DNA from: Natrinema sp. HArc-T2
Lineage (GTDB): Archaea > Halobacteriota > Halobacteria > Halobacteriales > Natrialbaceae
Direction: 5' to 3'
Length of the DNA: 64,000 bases
Assembly: GCF_041821085.1 (NCBI RefSeq)
Contig: NZ_JBGUAZ010000001.1
Coordinates: forward strand, 558,001-622,000
How positions within the stretch are numbered: the first letter of the stretch is position 1; every line of letters starts with the position of its first letter. Of the stretch, positions 47,476-56,884 are shown piece after piece. A model generated the notes under the pieces. That model worked only from the letters and a program-made list of their open reading frames with translations. It did no database searches and was not told the DNA's origin. A program made the position numbers and the translations under genes.

Positions 47476-47589
47476 ACGTCGTCGACCACGGAGGGCGGGT
47501 TAGGTGTTACGCTCGAGAAACACCGCTCGAGCCGATATGCTGGCCGGCTGTGATAGTTTGTAAACGGAAATGCGTGGGTGTGAGGAGAA

Positions 47590-47740
47590 CGAAGTGTCCT
47601 GCTACTGTGGCGGCATGGAATCGCCACACCCTCCCCAGCCGATTCGCTCACGCTGTTCGCTCATCCCTCGCGCAGCTTCGGGCCGCGGTTCGCTCTCCGC
47701 TCACCGCGGCACAGCGCGCGCCACCACAGGTCAGAACTGA
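47590..47740. repeat. GC-rich intergenic element typical of haloarchaea
   Basis: The region has a characteristic run (TGGAATCGCCACACCCTCCCC, then CGCTCATCCCTCGCGCAG and CCGCGGTTCGCTCTCCGCTCACCGCGG) that I associate with repeated intergenic elements of haloarchaeal genomes. CCGCGG and CGCTC motifs recur and can pair with each other. It lies upstream of the PHP gene and downstream of aroC. Only one copy occurs in this window, so repeat status comes from general experience and is not proven. Confidence 0.35.
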
Positions 47741-47757
47741 ACGCTGGTGACGGAGCG

Positions 47758-48909
47758 TTACTCGTTGCGCGGGTTGCTGGGGTGGTAGTCCGTGTCGTAC
47801 TCGCCGGGCTGGCCGTCGACGCGGTCGGGGTTGAGCCGGCCCGACAGGAGCATGAAGTCGACGAGCGTCAACGCGAGCATCGCCTCGACGACGGGGACGC
47901 CACGCGGTGGGAGCACGGGGTCGTGACGGCCGATGACCTTCTCCTCTTTTATTTCGCCGGTCTCCCAGTCGGCGGTCTGCTGGGACTTGGGGATCGACGT
48001 GGGCGCGTGGAGCGTGACCTCGCCGTAGATCGGTTCGCCGCTCGAGATGCCGCCCTGGATGCCGCCGTGGTCGTTCTCGACCGGCGTCGGGTTGCCCTCG
48101 TCGTCGAATTCCCAGTCGTCGTTGCGCTCCTTGCCGGTCCACTCGCGGGCCTCGCGGCCGAGGCCGAACTCGAAAGCGGTCGCCGCTGGGACGGCCATCA
48201 TGGCCTGGCCGAGTCGCGCGGACAGCGAGTCGAATCGGGGTGCGCCGAGGCCGACGGGAACGCCCTGGGCCTCGAAGTAGATGCTCCCGCCGATGGAGTC
48301 GCCCTCGTCCTGATACTCCGCGATCAGGTCCTGCATCTCCTCGGCGGTTTCGGGGTGAGCACACCGGACGTCGTTTTCTTCCGAGTGCTCGAGCATCTCC
48401 TCGAAGCTCACTTCTGGGGCCTCGACGTCGCCGATCTGGTTGACGTGGGCTTTGAGCTCGATCCCTTCGCGTGCGAGTAGTTTCTTCGCGATTGCGCCCG
48501 CAGCGACCCAGTTGACCGTCTCACGCGCGGAGGAACGGCCACCGCCGCCCCAGTTTCGCGTGCCGAACTTGGCCGAGTAGGTGAAATCGCCGTGGCTCGG
48601 TCGCGGCGCGGTGATGAAGGGTTCGTATTTGCCCGAGCGGGCGTCCTTGTTCTGGATGACGAGCCCGATCGGCGTCCCCGTCGTGTAGCCGTCCTGAACC
48701 CCCGATTTGATCGCGACGTCGTCGGGCTCGCCGCGGCTGGTCGTGATCATCGACTGGCCCGGTTTTCGCCGATCGAGGTCTTCCTGAATGTCCTCTTCGG
48801 AGAGCTCGAGGCCGGCGGGACAGCCCGAGATGGTACAGCCCATCGCCTCCCCGTGGCTCTCGCCGAACGTGGTCACCTGAAACAGGCGACCGAAGCGGTT
48901 GCCGTTCAT
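47758..48909 (-). CDS. aroC: Chorismate synthase
   Basis: The 383-residue FMN-dependent enzyme makes chorismate from EPSP in the shikimate pathway. Visible motifs are FTTFGESHGEAMG (written VTTFGESHGEAMG here), GRSSARETVNWVAAGAIAKKLL, GEPIYGEVTLHAPTSIPK and DPVLPPRGVPVVEAMLALTLVDF. The start MNGNRFGRLF at 48909 is preferred over MVMN two codons up. The aroA gene lies 5 kb further on the same strand. Confidence 0.94.
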   Translation of the reverse strand: MNGNRFGRLFQVTTFGESHGEAMGCTISGCPAGLELSEEDIQEDLDRRKPGQSMITTSRGEPDDVAIKSGVQDGYTTGTPIGLVIQNKDARSGKYEPFITAPRPSHGDFTYSAKFGTRNWGGGGRSSARETVNWVAAGAIAKKLLAREGIELKAHVNQIGDVEAPEVSFEEMLEHSEENDVRCAHPETAEEMQDLIAEYQDEGDSIGGSIYFEAQGVPVGLGAPRFDSLSARLGQAMMAVPAATAFEFGLGREAREWTGKERNDDWEFDDEGNPTPVENDHGGIQGGISSGEPIYGEVTLHAPTSIPKSQQTADWETGEIKEEKVIGRHDPVLPPRGVPVVEAMLALTLVDFMLLSGRLNPDRVDGQPGEYDTDYHPSNPRNE

Positions 48910-49023
48910 TACCACGTCCTCGGGGACGGGGACACTTAGCCCTGCAGGATTCTCGCACGACGGTCGAATCGCCGACCGGACGATCGGATCGAACCGTCAC
49001 CGACAGTGTTGCGCCGAAAGCGT

Positions 49024-49048
49024 GTGAGACGGACTGCTGTCAGTCAGT
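49024..49048 (-). repeat. Dispersed intergenic repeat, copy D (degenerate)
   Basis: On the plus strand it reads GTGAGACGGACT, GCTG, TCAGTCAGT and matches copy C at 20 of 25 positions; the CAGTCAGT half is exact. Confidence 0.45.
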
Positions 49049-49168
49049 GCCAGCACACCTCAGAGAGGGTTGCGGGTGTGTCGGGAACTCGAGACGGCGA
49101 TCCGTACGCGTGTCGGCAGAACGCGTAGCACGATCGGTGCTGTCTGTCGCTGCAGGCGACGTGCTCAT

Positions 49169-49175
49169 CTATTTG
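49169..49175 (+). promoter_or_regulatory. TATA element of the DUF7344-DICT operon
   Basis: CTATTTG is centred 28 bp before the ATG at 49200, predicting a leaderless mRNA. Confidence 0.5.
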
Positions 49176-49199
49176 TGATGTGGAAACACACGACTAGCT

Positions 49200-49571
49200 A
49201 TGGGCGACGAACAGTTCGAACCCGATCTGCGTGCGCTCCGCGCAGCGACCGATGAGTTCCCGTTCGACGACGTCGTCCGCTTGCTTGGAGACTGTCACGC
49301 TCGCTCCGTGCTCGTCTCCCTCCACGACAATCCAACGCCGACGCTCGAGGAACTGGCCGACGTGGTCACCGCCACAGCCGCCAGTGAGACGGGAACGATC
49401 GCCGCACCGTCCGACCGCGACCAGATTCGACTGCGGCTGTATCATTCGATCCTGCCTCAACTCGAAGACCTGGGATTCATTACGTTCGATACTGCGGCGA
49501 AGACCGTCACCGACACCGACATCCCGGAGGCTGTCAGCGCCGCGCTGGGGGTGAGCGACTCGGAGCCATGA
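49200..49571 (+). CDS. DUF7344 family protein (winged-helix-like)
   Basis: A 123-residue haloarchaeal protein. The conserved segment is FDDVVRLLGDCHARSVLVSLHDNPTPTLEELADVV, then DQIRLRLYHSILPQLEDLGFITFD, a winged-helix-like arrangement often found in haloarchaeal regulators. Its stop overlaps the DICT-domain gene start by 4 bp (ATGA), so the two are co-translated. Function unknown; a role in signalling or transcriptional control is suggested by the neighbours. Confidence 0.78.
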   Translation: MGDEQFEPDLRALRAATDEFPFDDVVRLLGDCHARSVLVSLHDNPTPTLEELADVVTATAASETGTIAAPSDRDQIRLRLYHSILPQLEDLGFITFDTAAKTVTDTDIPEAVSAALGVSDSEP

Positions 49572-50308
49572 ACGAACTTGGTGATCCAATCGAGACGGTC
49601 GAAGGCCAACGGAAAACGCTCGAGGTCCACACGGACGACGACGCGATCTTCGAGGGGCTCCGCCGGCAGTTCGAGACGCGAAACGTCGACGTGCGCCGCC
49701 AGTTGCTTGGCTCGCTCGACGGGGCGGGGTTCGTGATCATCCGGAGCGCCGACGGCACGTTCCGCGGTGCGTTAGGACTCGATCAGTTTGCGGCGATCCT
49801 CTCGCCGCGGACCCATCCACCGTGGGAACTCGCCGAGACCGACGACGATCGAGCGGAACTGTTCAGCTTCCTCGAGGAGACGTTGTTTACCTCCTACAGT
49901 CGTCGGCAGATGCTGGCAACGACCCGCGAGATCGAAGACCGGGCGTGGCGTGTCGGGGCCGGCCGGTTATACGCGGGGTTCGAACGCGCGCGGGCGTTCG
50001 CGGCACAGACGGACGTCTACGAGCGATTCGGGCGTCACGATTCGCTTTCGGTCGCGGTGTTTATAGACGACGAGTGGACCGAGCCGGTCCCCGAGGGTGT
50101 GGCCGTCGTCTCGGAGCGCGGTAGCGAACTCGGCGACTACTGGTTCGTCGTCTTCGACGGTGGCGACAACGACCAGGAAGCCTGTGCGTTACTCGCAGAA
50201 GAGCGCCATCCAGGGTCGTTCTACGGGTTCTGGACGTACGATCCGGCGATGGTCGCGGAGCTGATCACGTATCTCGAGACGACGTACGACGTGCCAGCGC
50301 CGTCATAG
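49568..50308 (+). CDS. DICT sensory domain protein
   Basis: A 246-residue DICT (diguanylate cyclase and two-component) sensory domain protein, a haloarchaeal and cyanobacterial signalling module. The core runs from VRRQLLGSLDGAGFVIIRS through FLEETLFTSYSRRQMLATTREIEDRAWRVGAGRLYAGFERA to FGRHDSLSVAVFIDDEW and YWFVVFDGGDND. There is no output domain; DUF7344 next door may supply one. Ligand unknown. Confidence 0.82.
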   Translation: MNELGDPIETVEGQRKTLEVHTDDDAIFEGLRRQFETRNVDVRRQLLGSLDGAGFVIIRSADGTFRGALGLDQFAAILSPRTHPPWELAETDDDRAELFSFLEETLFTSYSRRQMLATTREIEDRAWRVGAGRLYAGFERARAFAAQTDVYERFGRHDSLSVAVFIDDEWTEPVPEGVAVVSERGSELGDYWFVVFDGGDNDQEACALLAEERHPGSFYGFWTYDPAMVAELITYLETTYDVPAPS

Positions 50309-50584
50309 CGCGGTGAGTGCCCACGCGTCAGCACGGCTTGGACACGACCACGGCTCGAGTCGTGTTTCGCTGGCGTCGTACCCGCGGATACCGAACGGAG
50401 ACGGACTTCTGGGAAGGAGACGCTAGATGTGATTAGGTATGTGACAGACTATGTCGGCTCGCTGTCGGACCAGTTTGGATTGGGCGGTGCCGACCCGCCA
50501 GCCGGTGTCGATAGACCGGATTCGCCGCCGTCGACAACTCCGCCGGCGGAGGTGTTATACGTCCAAGGCGATGTAGGGGTGGCA

Positions 50585-53500
50585 ATGACGTCTTCTGCGT
50601 TGACCGACAATCTCCGGGAAACGCTTGCATGTTTCGATGGCGCTGGAGTCCCGCGGACGACCAACGAGGTGGCTACCAAGCTCGACCTCGGTCGACGGAG
50701 CACGTACGACCGGTTAGAGCGCCTCGTCGAGCACGACCGACTCGAGACCAAGAAAGTCGGGGCGAGCGCTCGTGTCTGGTGGCGACCGCCGTCGGCGGTC
50801 GATCGGCCAACCGAAACCGGTGGCCACCCGGCAGGTACTGGGCCGCTGATCGACGATGTGATCAACGACGCCGAGATCGGCCTGTTCGTTCTCGATGCGG
50901 ATCTCGAGGTCGTGTGGCTCAACGAGACCGCCGAGCAGTACTTCGATCTCGATCGCGAACACGCACTCGGTCGCGATAAACAAGCGCTCGTGACGGACCA
51001 CCTCTCGAGCGTCGTCGATGACGGTGCATCGTTCGCCGATACCGTGCTAGCGACCTACGAGAATAATACGTATGCCGAACGGTTCGAGTGTCGCGTCACG
51101 GCGAGTGAAAACCGTGAGGCGCGCTGGCTCGAGCACCGGAGCAAACCGATCGAGTCCGGCGACTACGCTGGCGGGCGGATCGAACTCTACTACGACGTGA
51201 CCGACCGGAAACGCTCGGAGCACGCCCGTCTCACGGAACGGACGCTCCTCGAGCGCGTCCTCGAGGTAAGCCCGACGGGGATCGGTATCTTCGACACCGA
51301 CGGCGAGGTCCGACGCGTGAACCGGCGGTTTACCGAGAATCTCGGATTATCTGGAGCGGATCCCACAACGTACGTGATCGGCGACGTTCCCCTGTTCGAC
51401 GAGCATGGCGAGGAAATTCCGTACGCAGAGCGTCCGGCAACGCGGGTACTCGCAACTGGTGAGTCAATCAACGATCAACACATACAGGTCGACAGTCCCG
51501 ATAGCCAGACACGGTGGCTTTCCGTAAACGCCGAACCGCTCGACGACGGCGCCGGTGTTGTCGTCACAACGGCCGACATTACGCAACTCAAAGCACAGAC
51601 ACAGCGCCTCGAGCGCCAGCGCGAGGATCTCGAGACCGAACTCGACGCGGTCTTCGAGCGGATCGACGACGCGTTCTACGCACTCGACGACGAACTGCGA
51701 TTTACCTACGTCAACGACCGCGCTGAGACGCTGCTGGGCCGGCCCGAGTCCAAGTTGCTCGGCAGGAACATCTGGCAGGCGCTGTCCGTCTCCGACGATG
51801 ACCTGCTCCGTGACCGATACGAGACGGCGCTGACTACCCAGACTGCGACGAGTTTCGAACGCTACTCCGACCCGCTCGACATCTGGGAGATCGTGAGGGT
51901 GTACCCCTCGGAGTCCGGCCTCTCGGTCTATTTCACCGATATCAGTGACCGGAAGGAAAAAGAAACTCGACTCCGCGAACGCGAGGCCAGTCTCGAGCGA
52001 ACGACGGAACTGCTCGAACAGTCCCAGCAACTGGCGAACGTGGGTGCCTGGCAACTCGACGTGACCACGACGCCCGCCGAACTCCGATGGACCGACGAGG
52101 TCTATCGGATCCATGGTCTCTCACCCGAGCAGGAGGTCGACCTCGAGCAATCGATCTCGTTCTACCATCCCGAGGATCGACCGCGGGTCCGCGAGGCGGT
52201 CGAGCACGCGCTCGAGGACGGCGAGCCGTACGATCTCACGCTTCGAATCGAACCTGCCGACGGCGGCCTGCGATGGGTTCGGACCATCTGCAACCCCGTG
52301 CAAACCGACGGCGAGGTGGTCGCACTCCGTGGCGCGTTCCAAGACATCACTGAGCGCAAAGAATATGAACAGGACCTCGAGCGCCAGCGCGAGCAACTCG
52401 CCGCACTCAACAACCTCAACGATGTTGCCCGCAGTATTACCGACGAGGTGATCGACCAGTCCACACGCGAGGAGATCGAGCACGTCGTTTGTGAGCGCCT
52501 CGCCGAGGCGGAGTCGTATCTGTTCGCTTGGATCGGCGATGCCGATGTCTCTTCACAAACCGTGAACATGCGAACAGGGGCCGGCGTCGAGGGCTATCTC
52601 GACGAGATTACGATCTCTGCTGACCCGACCGACGAGCGCAGCAAGGGACCGACGGGGCAGGCGATTCTCGAGCGCGAGATCCAGACGGCACAGGACATCG
52701 AAACTGATAGCAGATACGACCCCTGGCGCGACCACGTCAAGAAGTACAACTTCCGCTCGTCAGCGGCGATTCCGATCGTCTACGAGGACACCGTCTACGG
52801 AGTGTTGAACGTCTACACTGACCGACCGAACGCGTTCGAAGAAGAGGAACGAGCGGTCATCAGTCAACTGGGCGAGATCATCGGCCACGCGATTGCCGCC
52901 ACCGAGCGCAAGCGGGCGTTGATGAGCGACGACGTTGTCGAACTGCAGTTCCGCATTCGAGATATTTTCGACGCCACTGGAACCGACACGCCAGCCGAGG
53001 GCACAATCACGTTTGATCAAAGAGTTCCCATCAAGAAAAATGAATTCCTCGTCTATGGGACGGTGACGGAAGACGCCGTCGAGGGTTTGGATGGGCTCGT
53101 CGAGGCATTCCCGCACTGGACTGCTGTCACCTACCGGTCTACCGATGGGGTGACGAACTTCGAACTTCGGCTCTCTGGGTCGCCAGTGCTTTCGGAACTC
53201 GCTTCATTGGGTGGCACTATCGACAGTGCTGTTATTGAAGACGGCGACTATCAGATAACACTTCACTTCGCACCGGGTGTAGATAGCCGGCAGGTCATCG
53301 ATGCCGTTCGAACGACGTTCCCAACCGCGGAACTGCTGAAACACCGCCAGATCTCGCGCCCCGAGACCACCGAACGTGTTCGTCATGTGTTAACTGGCGA
53401 ACTTACCGAACGCCAGCGAGCGGCTCTCAAGGCCGCATATCACGCGGGCTTTTTCGAGTGGCCCCGCGATGCCACCGGCGAGGACATCTCCGAATCGCTC

Positions 53501-53590
53501 GAGATCGCACCGGCGACGTTCCATCAACACCTCCGGCGCGCACAGAAGCAGGTGTTCGAATCGTTGCTCTCGGGGTCAAGGGCGCCCTGA
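50585..53590 (+). CDS. Bat-like sensor regulator: HTH-PAS(4)-GAF-BAT-HTH_10
   Basis: A 1001-residue multidomain haloarchaeal regulator. In order: an N-terminal winged helix (TTNEVATKLDLGRRSTYDRLERLVEHDRL, residues about 25-55), four PAS domains (about 85-200, 215-335, 345-455 and 500-600; the fourth is PAC-type with ITERKEYEQ), a GAF domain (about 610-770), the BAT (bacterio-opsin activator) domain (about 775-930) and the C-terminal HTH_10 (LTERQRAALKAAYHAGFFEWPRD). It resembles Bat, the light- or oxygen-responsive activator of bacterioopsin genes, but the target is unknown. The start at MTSSALTDNL is preferred to a GTG 52 codons upstream. Confidence 0.88.
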   Translation: MTSSALTDNLRETLACFDGAGVPRTTNEVATKLDLGRRSTYDRLERLVEHDRLETKKVGASARVWWRPPSAVDRPTETGGHPAGTGPLIDDVINDAEIGLFVLDADLEVVWLNETAEQYFDLDREHALGRDKQALVTDHLSSVVDDGASFADTVLATYENNTYAERFECRVTASENREARWLEHRSKPIESGDYAGGRIELYYDVTDRKRSEHARLTERTLLERVLEVSPTGIGIFDTDGEVRRVNRRFTENLGLSGADPTTYVIGDVPLFDEHGEEIPYAERPATRVLATGESINDQHIQVDSPDSQTRWLSVNAEPLDDGAGVVVTTADITQLKAQTQRLERQREDLETELDAVFERIDDAFYALDDELRFTYVNDRAETLLGRPESKLLGRNIWQALSVSDDDLLRDRYETALTTQTATSFERYSDPLDIWEIVRVYPSESGLSVYFTDISDRKEKETRLREREASLERTTELLEQSQQLANVGAWQLDVTTTPAELRWTDEVYRIHGLSPEQEVDLEQSISFYHPEDRPRVREAVEHALEDGEPYDLTLRIEPADGGLRWVRTICNPVQTDGEVVALRGAFQDITERKEYEQDLERQREQLAALNNLNDVARSITDEVIDQSTREEIEHVVCERLAEAESYLFAWIGDADVSSQTVNMRTGAGVEGYLDEITISADPTDERSKGPTGQAILEREIQTAQDIETDSRYDPWRDHVKKYNFRSSAAIPIVYEDTVYGVLNVYTDRPNAFEEEERAVISQLGEIIGHAIAATERKRALMSDDVVELQFRIRDIFDATGTDTPAEGTITFDQRVPIKKNEFLVYGTVTEDAVEGLDGLVEAFPHWTAVTYRSTDGVTNFELRLSGSPVLSELASLGGTIDSAVIEDGDYQITLHFAPGVDSRQVIDAVRTTFPTAELLKHRQISRPETTERVRHVLTGELTERQRAALKAAYHAGFFEWPRDATGEDISESLEIAPATFHQHLRRAQKQVFESLLSGSRAP

Positions 53591-53624
53591 CTGCGTCGCG
53601 TCGTGTGTCGACCGTCTAGGTGTC

Positions 53625-54923
53625 TTACGGCTGTCGCTCGAGGGTACCGCCCAACTCCTCGAGCATGCCGAAGAAGCCGGGGAAGGAGACGTCGACGTGG
53701 TCGGCCCCCTCGATGGTTGTCTCGCCGTCTGCGACCAGTCCTGCAAGCGCGAGCGCCATGATGATCCGGTGGTCGTCGCGGCCCGAAACGGTCGCCCCCT
53801 CGAGTGCCGACGTGCCGCCGTGGATCGTCAGCGAGTCCTGTTCTTCGGTGGTCTCGACGCCCATCTTGCCTAACTCCTCGGCCATCGCACTCACGCGGTC
53901 GGTTTCCTTGTAGCGGACGTGCTCGGCGTTCGTAATCCGTGTGTCGCCGTCGGCGACGGCCCCCAGCGTCGCGATCGTCGGCAACAGGTCGGGTGTATCC
54001 TCCACGTCGACCTCGATACCCTCGAGTGACGCTCCGGAGACGTCGATCGACCCTGCGTCTCGGTTCCAGTCGACATCGGCACCCATGCGCTCGACGATCT
54101 CGACGATCGCGCTGTCGCCCTGTGCGCTGGGGTGGGCACCGTCGATGCGGACCGTCTCGCCCTCGGCGGCAGCGATCGCACCCGCCGCCAGCGGGTAAGA
54201 GATCGACGAGAAATCGCCGGGGACCGCGTACTCGCCGCCCGCGGGCGCGTAGGACTGCCCGCCGTCGACCGCGAAGCCGGTCTCCGTCTTGTGCGCGTCG
54301 ACGTCGAAATCGGCGAGCACCTCGAGCGTGATGTCGACATAGGGCGCGGACTTGAGCTCTGTCTCGAGGTCGAGTTCGATTCCCTCGTCGGTGACCGCAC
54401 CGGCCATCAGCAAGGCGGTGATGTACTGCGAGGAGACGTCACCCGGAATCGAAACCGCGCCGCCCGCGAGCGGACCGGTGACGACCAGCGGGGCCTGCCC
54501 ATTCCCCCGTGTGCTATCCGCTTCCACACCGAGATCGTCGAGGGCCTCGAGCAGCGGCCCCTGCGGGCGCGAGCGCAGCGACTCGTCGCCGGTCAAGACG
54601 GTCGTGCCGTCAGCGAGCGCCGCCGCCGCGGTGACGAGCCGCATCGTCGTGCCGCTGTTCGCACAGTCGATGACGTCCGCCGGCACGTCGGGGCGGCCGT
54701 CGAAACCGTCGACCTCGAGCGTGCCGTCGTCGCGCTGGTCGACATCGCCGCCGAACAGTTCGACGGCGCGGGCGGTCGCCTGCGTGTCAGCGCTCCAGAG
54801 CGCGTCGCGGACGGTCGCTTCGCTGGCGTAGCCCGCTGCGAGGATAGCCCGGTGGGTGTAGCTCTTCGATGGCGGTGCCCGCACCGTCCCGGCGACGCGC
54901 GAGGGCGTGATAGTGACGTTCAT
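53625..54923 (-). CDS. aroA: 3-phosphoshikimate 1-carboxyvinyltransferase (EPSP synthase)
   Basis: The 432-residue EPSP synthase joins shikimate-3-phosphate and PEP, the step before AroC. The motifs [13 protein letters not shown] (Lys20 in PSKS), [10 protein letters not shown] (88-97), and [16 protein letters not shown] (written [10 protein letters not shown] here) mark PEP and shikimate sites. The start [14 protein letters not shown] (54923) is chosen; the frame upstream is Arg-rich and spurious. Same strand as aroC, 5 kb away, so not one operon. Confidence 0.94.
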   Translation of the reverse strand: MNVTITPSRVAGTVRAPPSKSYTHRAILAAGYASEATVRDALWSADTQATARAVELFGGDVDQRDDGTLEVDGFDGRPDVPADVIDCANSGTTMRLVTAAAALADGTTVLTGDESLRSRPQGPLLEALDDLGVEADSTRGNGQAPLVVTGPLAGGAVSIPGDVSSQYITALLMAGAVTDEGIELDLETELKSAPYVDITLEVLADFDVDAHKTETGFAVDGGQSYAPAGGEYAVPGDFSSISYPLAAGAIAAAEGETVRIDGAHPSAQGDSAIVEIVERMGADVDWNRDAGSIDVSGASLEGIEVDVEDTPDLLPTIATLGAVADGDTRITNAEHVRYKETDRVSAMAEELGKMGVETTEEQDSLTIHGGTSALEGATVSGRDDHRIIMALALAGLVADGETTIEGADHVDVSFPGFFGMLEELGGTLERQP

Positions 54924-55033
54924 GGTCGCCCTGTGGGGTGGCCCCGTCTTACCGATACCGATCCTGCGAGTCCGACCCGCTCGAGCGGATCGAAAGCGAA
55001 ACCCCCTAACCCGCTCCGAGAGTGGGTGCGAGC

Positions 55034-55597
55034 ATGCACGACGACAGCGAGGTCGCCGTCCTTCGGCTCGGCCACCGCCCCGGTCGGGACGAGCGGATGA
55101 CGTCCCACGTCGGCCTGACCGCGCGGGCACTGGGTGCCGACCGCGTCCTCTTTCCCGACAACGCCGGCCAATCGCTCGAGACTGTCAGAGACATCACCGA
55201 CCGCTTTGGCGGCCCCTTCGACGCCGAACTGACCGATTCCCCCCACGCCGTCATCCGCAACTGGGAGGGCAAGGTCGTCCACCTCACGATGTACGGCGAA
55301 CGCGTCCAGGACGTCGACGCCGAGATCCGGACGGTCCACGACAGCGAGGGCGAGCCGCTCTTGCTCGTGGTCGGCTCCGAGAAGGTTACCTTCGATGTCT
55401 ACGAGGAAGCCGACTGGAACGTCGGCGTCACCAACCAGCCCCACTCCGAAGTCGCGGGGCTGGCCGTCTTCCTCGATCGATTGTTCGAGGGCCGCGAACT
55501 CGAGCAGGAGTGGGCCGACGCCGATCGAACGGTGATCCCGATGGAGACGGGCAAGCGGGTCGTGCCGGCCGACGACGACGAGGAGCACCACGACTGA
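55034..55597 (+). CDS. tRNA (cytidine(56)-2'-O)-methyltransferase aTrm56
   Basis: A 187-residue archaeal SPOUT methyltransferase that 2'-O-methylates C56 in the T loop of tRNA. Family marks are the start [30 protein letters not shown], the knot region [42 protein letters not shown], and the acidic tail. The ATG at 55034 is favoured over a GTG at 55022. This enzyme exists almost only in Archaea, a useful lineage marker. Confidence 0.9.
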   Translation: MHDDSEVAVLRLGHRPGRDERMTSHVGLTARALGADRVLFPDNAGQSLETVRDITDRFGGPFDAELTDSPHAVIRNWEGKVVHLTMYGERVQDVDAEIRTVHDSEGEPLLLVVGSEKVTFDVYEEADWNVGVTNQPHSEVAGLAVFLDRLFEGRELEQEWADADRTVIPMETGKRVVPADDDEEHHD

Positions 55598-55649
55598 GGT
55601 GGTTGTCTCCTCGCGACGCGGCGAGACATGATGCGCGGGAGTTAACAAG

Positions 55650-55657
55650 ACTTAATG
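55650..55657 (+). promoter_or_regulatory. TATA box of the tfe operon
   Basis: ACTTAATG is centred 28-29 bp before the ATG at 55682, compatible with a leaderless start. Confidence 0.5.
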
Positions 55658-55681
55658 GCTTCATGCCGTTACGTGTAGGCA

Positions 55682-56206
55682 ATGGCTTTTGAGGACCTGC
55701 TCGAGGACCCAGTAATTCAGAAATATTTGCACGAGCTGGTCGGTCCCACGGGGATGCCCGTCGCAGCGGCACCACCGGACGGCGAGGTGACCGACGAGGA
55801 ACTCGCCGAGGAACTCGACCTCGAGTTAAACGACGTGCGGCGCGCGCTGTTCATTCTCTACGAGAACGATCTCGCGACCTATCGACGGCTGCGCGACGAG
55901 GACTCGGGGTGGCTGACCTACCTCTGGACCTTCGAGTACGACAACATTCCGGAAAACCTAGAAGAGGAGATGTACCGGCTCCACGACGCCCTAGAAGAGC
56001 GCCGGGAGTACGAGCGCAACCACGAGTTCTACCTCTGTGAGATCTGTTCCATCCGCTTCGAGTTCGGCGAGGCGATGGACTTCGGCTTCGAGTGTCCCGA
56101 ATGTGGCTCGCCGCTTGAATCGATGGAAAACGACCGCCTGGTCAACGCGATGGACGACCGCCTCGATTCGCTCGAGGACGAACTCAACATCGACGCGGAC
56201 GCCTAA
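55682..56206 (+). CDS. tfe: Transcription initiation factor E subunit alpha
   Basis: A 174-residue TFE, the archaeal relative of TFIIE-alpha, which stimulates promoter opening by RNA polymerase. N-terminal winged helix (ELAEELDLELNDVRRALFILYENDLATY) and a C-terminal zinc ribbon with CEICSIRFEFGEAMDFGFECPECGSPLE (four Cys as CxxC...CxxC) are both present. The stop shares its last base with the ATG of the next gene (TAATG). The neighbour DUF2110 is a conserved partner in archaea. Confidence 0.94.
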   Translation: MAFEDLLEDPVIQKYLHELVGPTGMPVAAAPPDGEVTDEELAEELDLELNDVRRALFILYENDLATYRRLRDEDSGWLTYLWTFEYDNIPENLEEEMYRLHDALEERREYERNHEFYLCEICSIRFEFGEAMDFGFECPECGSPLESMENDRLVNAMDDRLDSLEDELNIDADA

Positions 56207-56883
56207 TGGTCGTACTCGCAACCAAACTGTACGTCGAAGGTGACGCCCGCGAGCGCTCGCTCGATTCGTTGCGCTCGCTTGTCAACAACGAGGTCGGCGA
56301 CCTCGACGTCGAATTCGATATCGGTGTGCGCCACGACGACTTCCCGTCGGTGACGATCGAGGGCGACGACGCCACCGTCGCGCGCAACGTCCTCCGCGAG
56401 GAGTTCGGCGAGATCGTCCCCGACCTCGAGGCCGGTGAGACCTACGTCGGCACGCTCGAGTCCTGGGACGACGACGGCTTCGTCCTCGATGCAGGACAGG
56501 GCGACGGCGTCCGGATTCAGACCGACGAACTCGGGCTCGGCCCGGGATCGGCGACGCAGATCCGCGACCGGTACGGGCTGGTCCAGCACATGCCGTTGCA
56601 GTTCGTCTACGGCGACGACGAACCGTCTCGGCTCGCCGAGGAGACACAGGACCGCCTCTACGAGTGGACCCGTGGCGACGGTCGCCTCAACGTCAACAGT
56701 GCCACCCGCGCGGAAGTGCGGGCCACGCTCAACCGAGCCGGTCACGCACAGGACTACGTCACCGTCGAGCGACTCGGCTTGCTCGAGCAAAGCGTCGTCT
56801 GTACCGAAGACACCGACCCGCCGGGGCTACTCGCGAGCGTCGGCGAGTATCTCCCGGCCGAACTGCGCTGTGTCGTTCCCTAG
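56206..56883 (+). CDS. DUF2110 family protein
   Basis: A 225-residue archaeal protein, often directly after tfe. The first half has FRAXIN-like beta strands (VVLATKLYVEGDARERSLDSLRSLVNNEVGDL) and the rest includes FVLDAGQGDGVRIQTDELGLGPGSATQIRDRYGLVQHMPLQFVY and a C-terminal helix-hairpin-helix-like segment LNVNSATRAEVRATLNRAGHAQDYVTVERLGLLEQ. A role with transcription or nucleic acid is a guess from context. Function unknown. Confidence 0.82.
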   Translation: MVVLATKLYVEGDARERSLDSLRSLVNNEVGDLDVEFDIGVRHDDFPSVTIEGDDATVARNVLREEFGEIVPDLEAGETYVGTLESWDDDGFVLDAGQGDGVRIQTDELGLGPGSATQIRDRYGLVQHMPLQFVYGDDEPSRLAEETQDRLYEWTRGDGRLNVNSATRAEVRATLNRAGHAQDYVTVERLGLLEQSVVCTEDTDPPGLLASVGEYLPAELRCVVP

Positions 56884-56884
56884 T

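Larger units (their letters stand above)
48910..49199. other. Intergenic region between aroC and the DUF7344 gene
   Basis: 290 bp without a gene. It contains copy D of the dispersed repeat (49024-49048) followed directly by the 12-mer GTGCCAGCACAC (49047-49058), which also occurs at 32488-32499 downstream of the FDH gene. The DUF7344 promoter lies at the right end. Confidence 0.5.
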
